Assembly: GCA_947601495.1 (NCBI GenBank)
Contig: CANQGE010000005.1
Coordinates: 1-64,000, forward strand
Direction: 5' to 3'
DNA from: an uncultured Clostridia bacterium
GTDB lineage: Bacteria > Bacillota > Clostridia > TANB77 > CAG-508
Length of the DNA stretch: 64,000 nucleotides
Part shown: positions 62,234 through 64,000 of the stretch, in pieces
Numbering within the stretch: position 1 is the stretch's first letter
How the letters are laid out: each line of letters starts with the position of its first letter
Notes under the pieces: generated by a model
Seen by the model: the letters and a program-made list of their open reading frames with translations, nothing else
Database searches by the model: none
What the model was told of the DNA's origin: nothing
Program-made: the position numbers and the translations under genes

Positions 62234-63391
62234 TTAATCTACAACTGGCTCTAATGTTGCAGATTCCATTTCAGAAATATCAAGATAAATGAAAGAATCA
62301 TTATCTTTAGGAAAACCATTTCCATAAAGTTTTCCTAAGTAAACTCTTTCATCTTCTACAAAATGATATTCATCAGATTTTTCAATTTTTTGTGAAGAAC
62401 CTAATCCCATATAATATCTATTAGCAAGACCAATAATAGCTTTTCCAGATTTTAAAGCTGTTGATTGAACTATTTTTGTTGGAAATGGTAATACATTATT
62501 ATTATAGACTCCCATAGCACTTAGTATTGTTATTGCTGGGAATATTTTTGTAAAATAATCTTGAGGATTAACAACTAATAATGCTTCTTTTATTTTTCTT
62601 TTTCCATTATTTGTTAATAAAGCCAATAAAGCTCCATAATTTTCTGGTTTCAAATTTTTTAACTTTATAGGTGTTTTTTCTGGATATACACCTTCTTGTA
62701 CAGAGCCTTTAAGATCTCTTGTCATTCCAATAGGGCTATCTTTGCCTTCTCCAGCTACTATTGCATTTTCAAGACCTATTGATAATGCTTCAACTAAAAA
62801 TCTTCTAACAAATGTTTCTAACCATGCAGGACCTAAATCTAAGTATGCTTTGGCAACTGGCAAATAAGCAGTTAATTTATATAGATTAACTGATTCTTTT
62901 TTAAATCCTGATTCTAATTTTTTCTTGGCTTCATCTGTCAATTTGCCCCACCATGCTGGTTCAACATCACCAGTTCTTATAATTGTTTCAATTATTCCTG
63001 TAACATTATGAAAATCAATTACTGATAGTAATTCGTGTTCCTCTTCTAATTCTTCAAATACCCTATCTATTGTAGTAATAGGCATTACAAGTTCTGTATT
63101 AGTTAAAGATGTCTCATCTTTAAATGCCTGTGCTAAATCTTTAAAATACTTTGTCTCTTCAGATGTTAATTTTTCAGCACCTCTTGAAGTCATAACAGCA
63201 ACATCATCTTGCATAATTCTTTGAGCTCTTACTACAGATTCTGCTGCATCATTTGCCACAAAAGTCATCAAGTCTATCATCCCATCAACTTGTGCATTTA
63301 CATCTCCTTTTTCTTGTGCATCTTTAATTGTGTTCACAATCTCATCTTTTGTTTTTCCTTTTAAATCTTTGTTTTCATCTTTTAAACTCAT
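62234..63391 (-). CDS. Major capsid protein, HK97 fold
   Basis: 385 residues. A helical scaffold-like N terminus (about 1-100, KDEIVNTIKDAQEKGDVNAQ) is followed by the HK97 core: LVMPITTIDRVFEELEEEHE, EPAWWGKLTDEAKKKLE, LTAYLPVAKAYLDLGPAWLE and GLENAIVAGEGKDSPIGMTR. The N-terminal segment would be removed by the protease encoded just upstream. AGGAGGG precedes the ATG. Confidence 0.93.
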   Translation of the reverse strand: MSLKDENKDLKGKTKDEIVNTIKDAQEKGDVNAQVDGMIDLMTFVANDAAESVVRAQRIMQDDVAVMTSRGAEKLTSEETKYFKDLAQAFKDETSLTNTELVMPITTIDRVFEELEEEHELLSVIDFHNVTGIIETIIRTGDVEPAWWGKLTDEAKKKLESGFKKESVNLYKLTAYLPVAKAYLDLGPAWLETFVRRFLVEALSIGLENAIVAGEGKDSPIGMTRDLKGSVQEGVYPEKTPIKLKNLKPENYGALLALLTNNGKRKIKEALLVVNPQDYFTKIFPAITILSAMGVYNNNVLPFPTKIVQSTALKSGKAIIGLANRYYMGLGSSQKIEKSDEYHFVEDERVYLGKLYGNGFPKDNDSFIYLDISEMESATLEPVVD

Positions 63392-63403
63392 TTTTTTACC
63401 CTC

Positions 63404-64000
63404 CTAAAATTTTTCTAAAAATTTATTTAAAAAAGAACTCATTAATGAGTTCTCAGTTAAATCTTGTTTTTTTTCTTCATTTTCTTGCTTTGCATCTTCT
63501 ATTCCTTCAATAACTTTTGAAGCAATTGCATTTATTTCTTTTTCAGATAATTCTTTAATTTCCAATGAAGCTTGTCCTTTTTCAATTTGTTTTAATTTTT
63601 TTACTAAGTCATAATAGCCTTTACTTGATGCAGATAGAGATTCTTCTTCTTCATTATATTCAATGATTTCTGAACAAAATCCCATTTCTAAGCATTCATC
63701 TGCAGTAAGATAAGTTTCTGCATCTAATAATTCTTTTAATCTATCTTCTGTTATTTTGACTTTAGATAGATAAGCATTTCTCAAAGCTTGCATTATTTTA
63801 TCCATATCATCAGCAACTTTTCTTAGTTCTTGAGAATTTCCTGAAGTCCATGTATAACAATTATGAATCATTAGTATTGAAGTATTACTCATATATATAT
63901 TATCTCCTGCCATTGCAATAACACTTGCAATAGAAGCTGCTATTCCATCTATATATACATTTTTTTCAGCATTATAATTTTTAATTAAGTTATAAATTGC
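63404..64000 (-). CDS. ClpP-like head maturation protease (partial, runs off the right edge)
   Basis: 198 residues visible; the N terminus lies beyond the window. The frame stays open to position 64000. GIAASIASVIAMAGDN holds the ClpP-type catalytic Ser and oxyanion region, ILMIHNCYTW the His, and LDAETYLTADECLEMGF the Asp region with a typical ClpP helix. The tail (KEINAIASKVIEGIEDAKQE) is linker-like. It lies directly upstream of the capsid gene, where phage prohead proteases usually are. Confidence 0.9.
   Translation of the reverse strand, partial: AIYNLIKNYNAEKNVYIDGIAASIASVIAMAGDNIYMSNTSILMIHNCYTWTSGNSQELRKVADDMDKIMQALRNAYLSKVKITEDRLKELLDAETYLTADECLEMGFCSEIIEYNEEEESLSASSKGYYDLVKKLKQIEKGQASLEIKELSEKEINAIASKVIEGIEDAKQENEEKKQDLTENSLMSSFLNKFLEKF

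Noticed and set aside
52435..64000. A second variable repeat in other tail genes
   Set aside because: The invariant ends of the template repeat are not found again by eye outside 50399-50518 and 51016-51135.
45200..64000. Prophage integrase
   Set aside because: None of the genes visible here resembles a serine or tyrosine recombinase; it presumably lies beyond the right edge.

Overview
This is a very AT-rich, Gram-positive-type chromosome, most likely an uncultured gut-type member of the Clostridia (Firmicutes). Supporting signs are AGGAGG-type ribosome binding sites, a SigK-like sporulation sigma fragment, the ireB-ruvX-DUF1292 cluster, MrnC, RbgA, PflB/PflA and a class D-like sortase. The species cannot be named from sequence alone.

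Positions 1-42700 are mostly housekeeping chromosome, largely on the minus strand: a truncated sigK-like gene at the left edge, recN, a 961-residue protein of unknown function, rdgB, a pyrophosphatase-VOC fusion, tRNA-Glu(CTC), mrnC, rbgA and two acetyltransferases. Next come the ireB-ruvX-DUF1292 operon and a secretion-like locus (VirB2-like small membrane protein, repeat-bearing CpaE/TadZ-like ATPase, degenerate GAF-GGDEF protein with a broken 5' end). After these are a PLP lyase, a lipoprotein cyclophilin, trmL, maf, pflB-pflA, a sortase with its substrate, two histidine kinase/response regulator pairs, pepF, a kinase-like protein, a surface-polysaccharide trio (GT8, RmlC-like, sugar-1-phosphate transferase), mgtE and guaA. 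Several long hairpins resembling MITE or REP elements sit between genes.

Positions 42965-45200 form a small accessory island. It holds a GC-rich foreign-looking gene with its own promoter and terminator, then a membrane acyltransferase whose start region carries twelve perfect ATACA repeats, a likely phase-variation switch currently in the ON frame. A block of 70-bp direct repeats and GC-rich hairpins follows.

From about 45276 to the right edge lies part of a tailed prophage of siphovirus type, read right to left: ClpP-like head protease (cut by the window edge), HK97 capsid, connector and head-tail genes, tail tube, gpG/gpGT with a programmed -1 frameshift, tape measure, distal tail, tail hub and collar fibre. 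Then comes a complete diversity-generating retroelement (DGR): a target protein with a C-terminal variable repeat, a hairpin just past the variable repeat, an Avd-like accessory protein, the template repeat and a DGR-type reverse transcriptase. An XkdX-like protein, a holin-like protein and a C39-type lysin follow. A small XRE regulator, a MutS domain I-like protein and a Dam-type methylase close the visible left end. No integrase is visible.

The standout system is the DGR. Template (50399-50518) and variable repeat (51016-51135) align over 120 bp without gaps and differ at 14 positions, all of them adenines in the coding sense of the template. This indicates past adenine-directed mutagenic homing onto a presumed phage receptor-binding protein.
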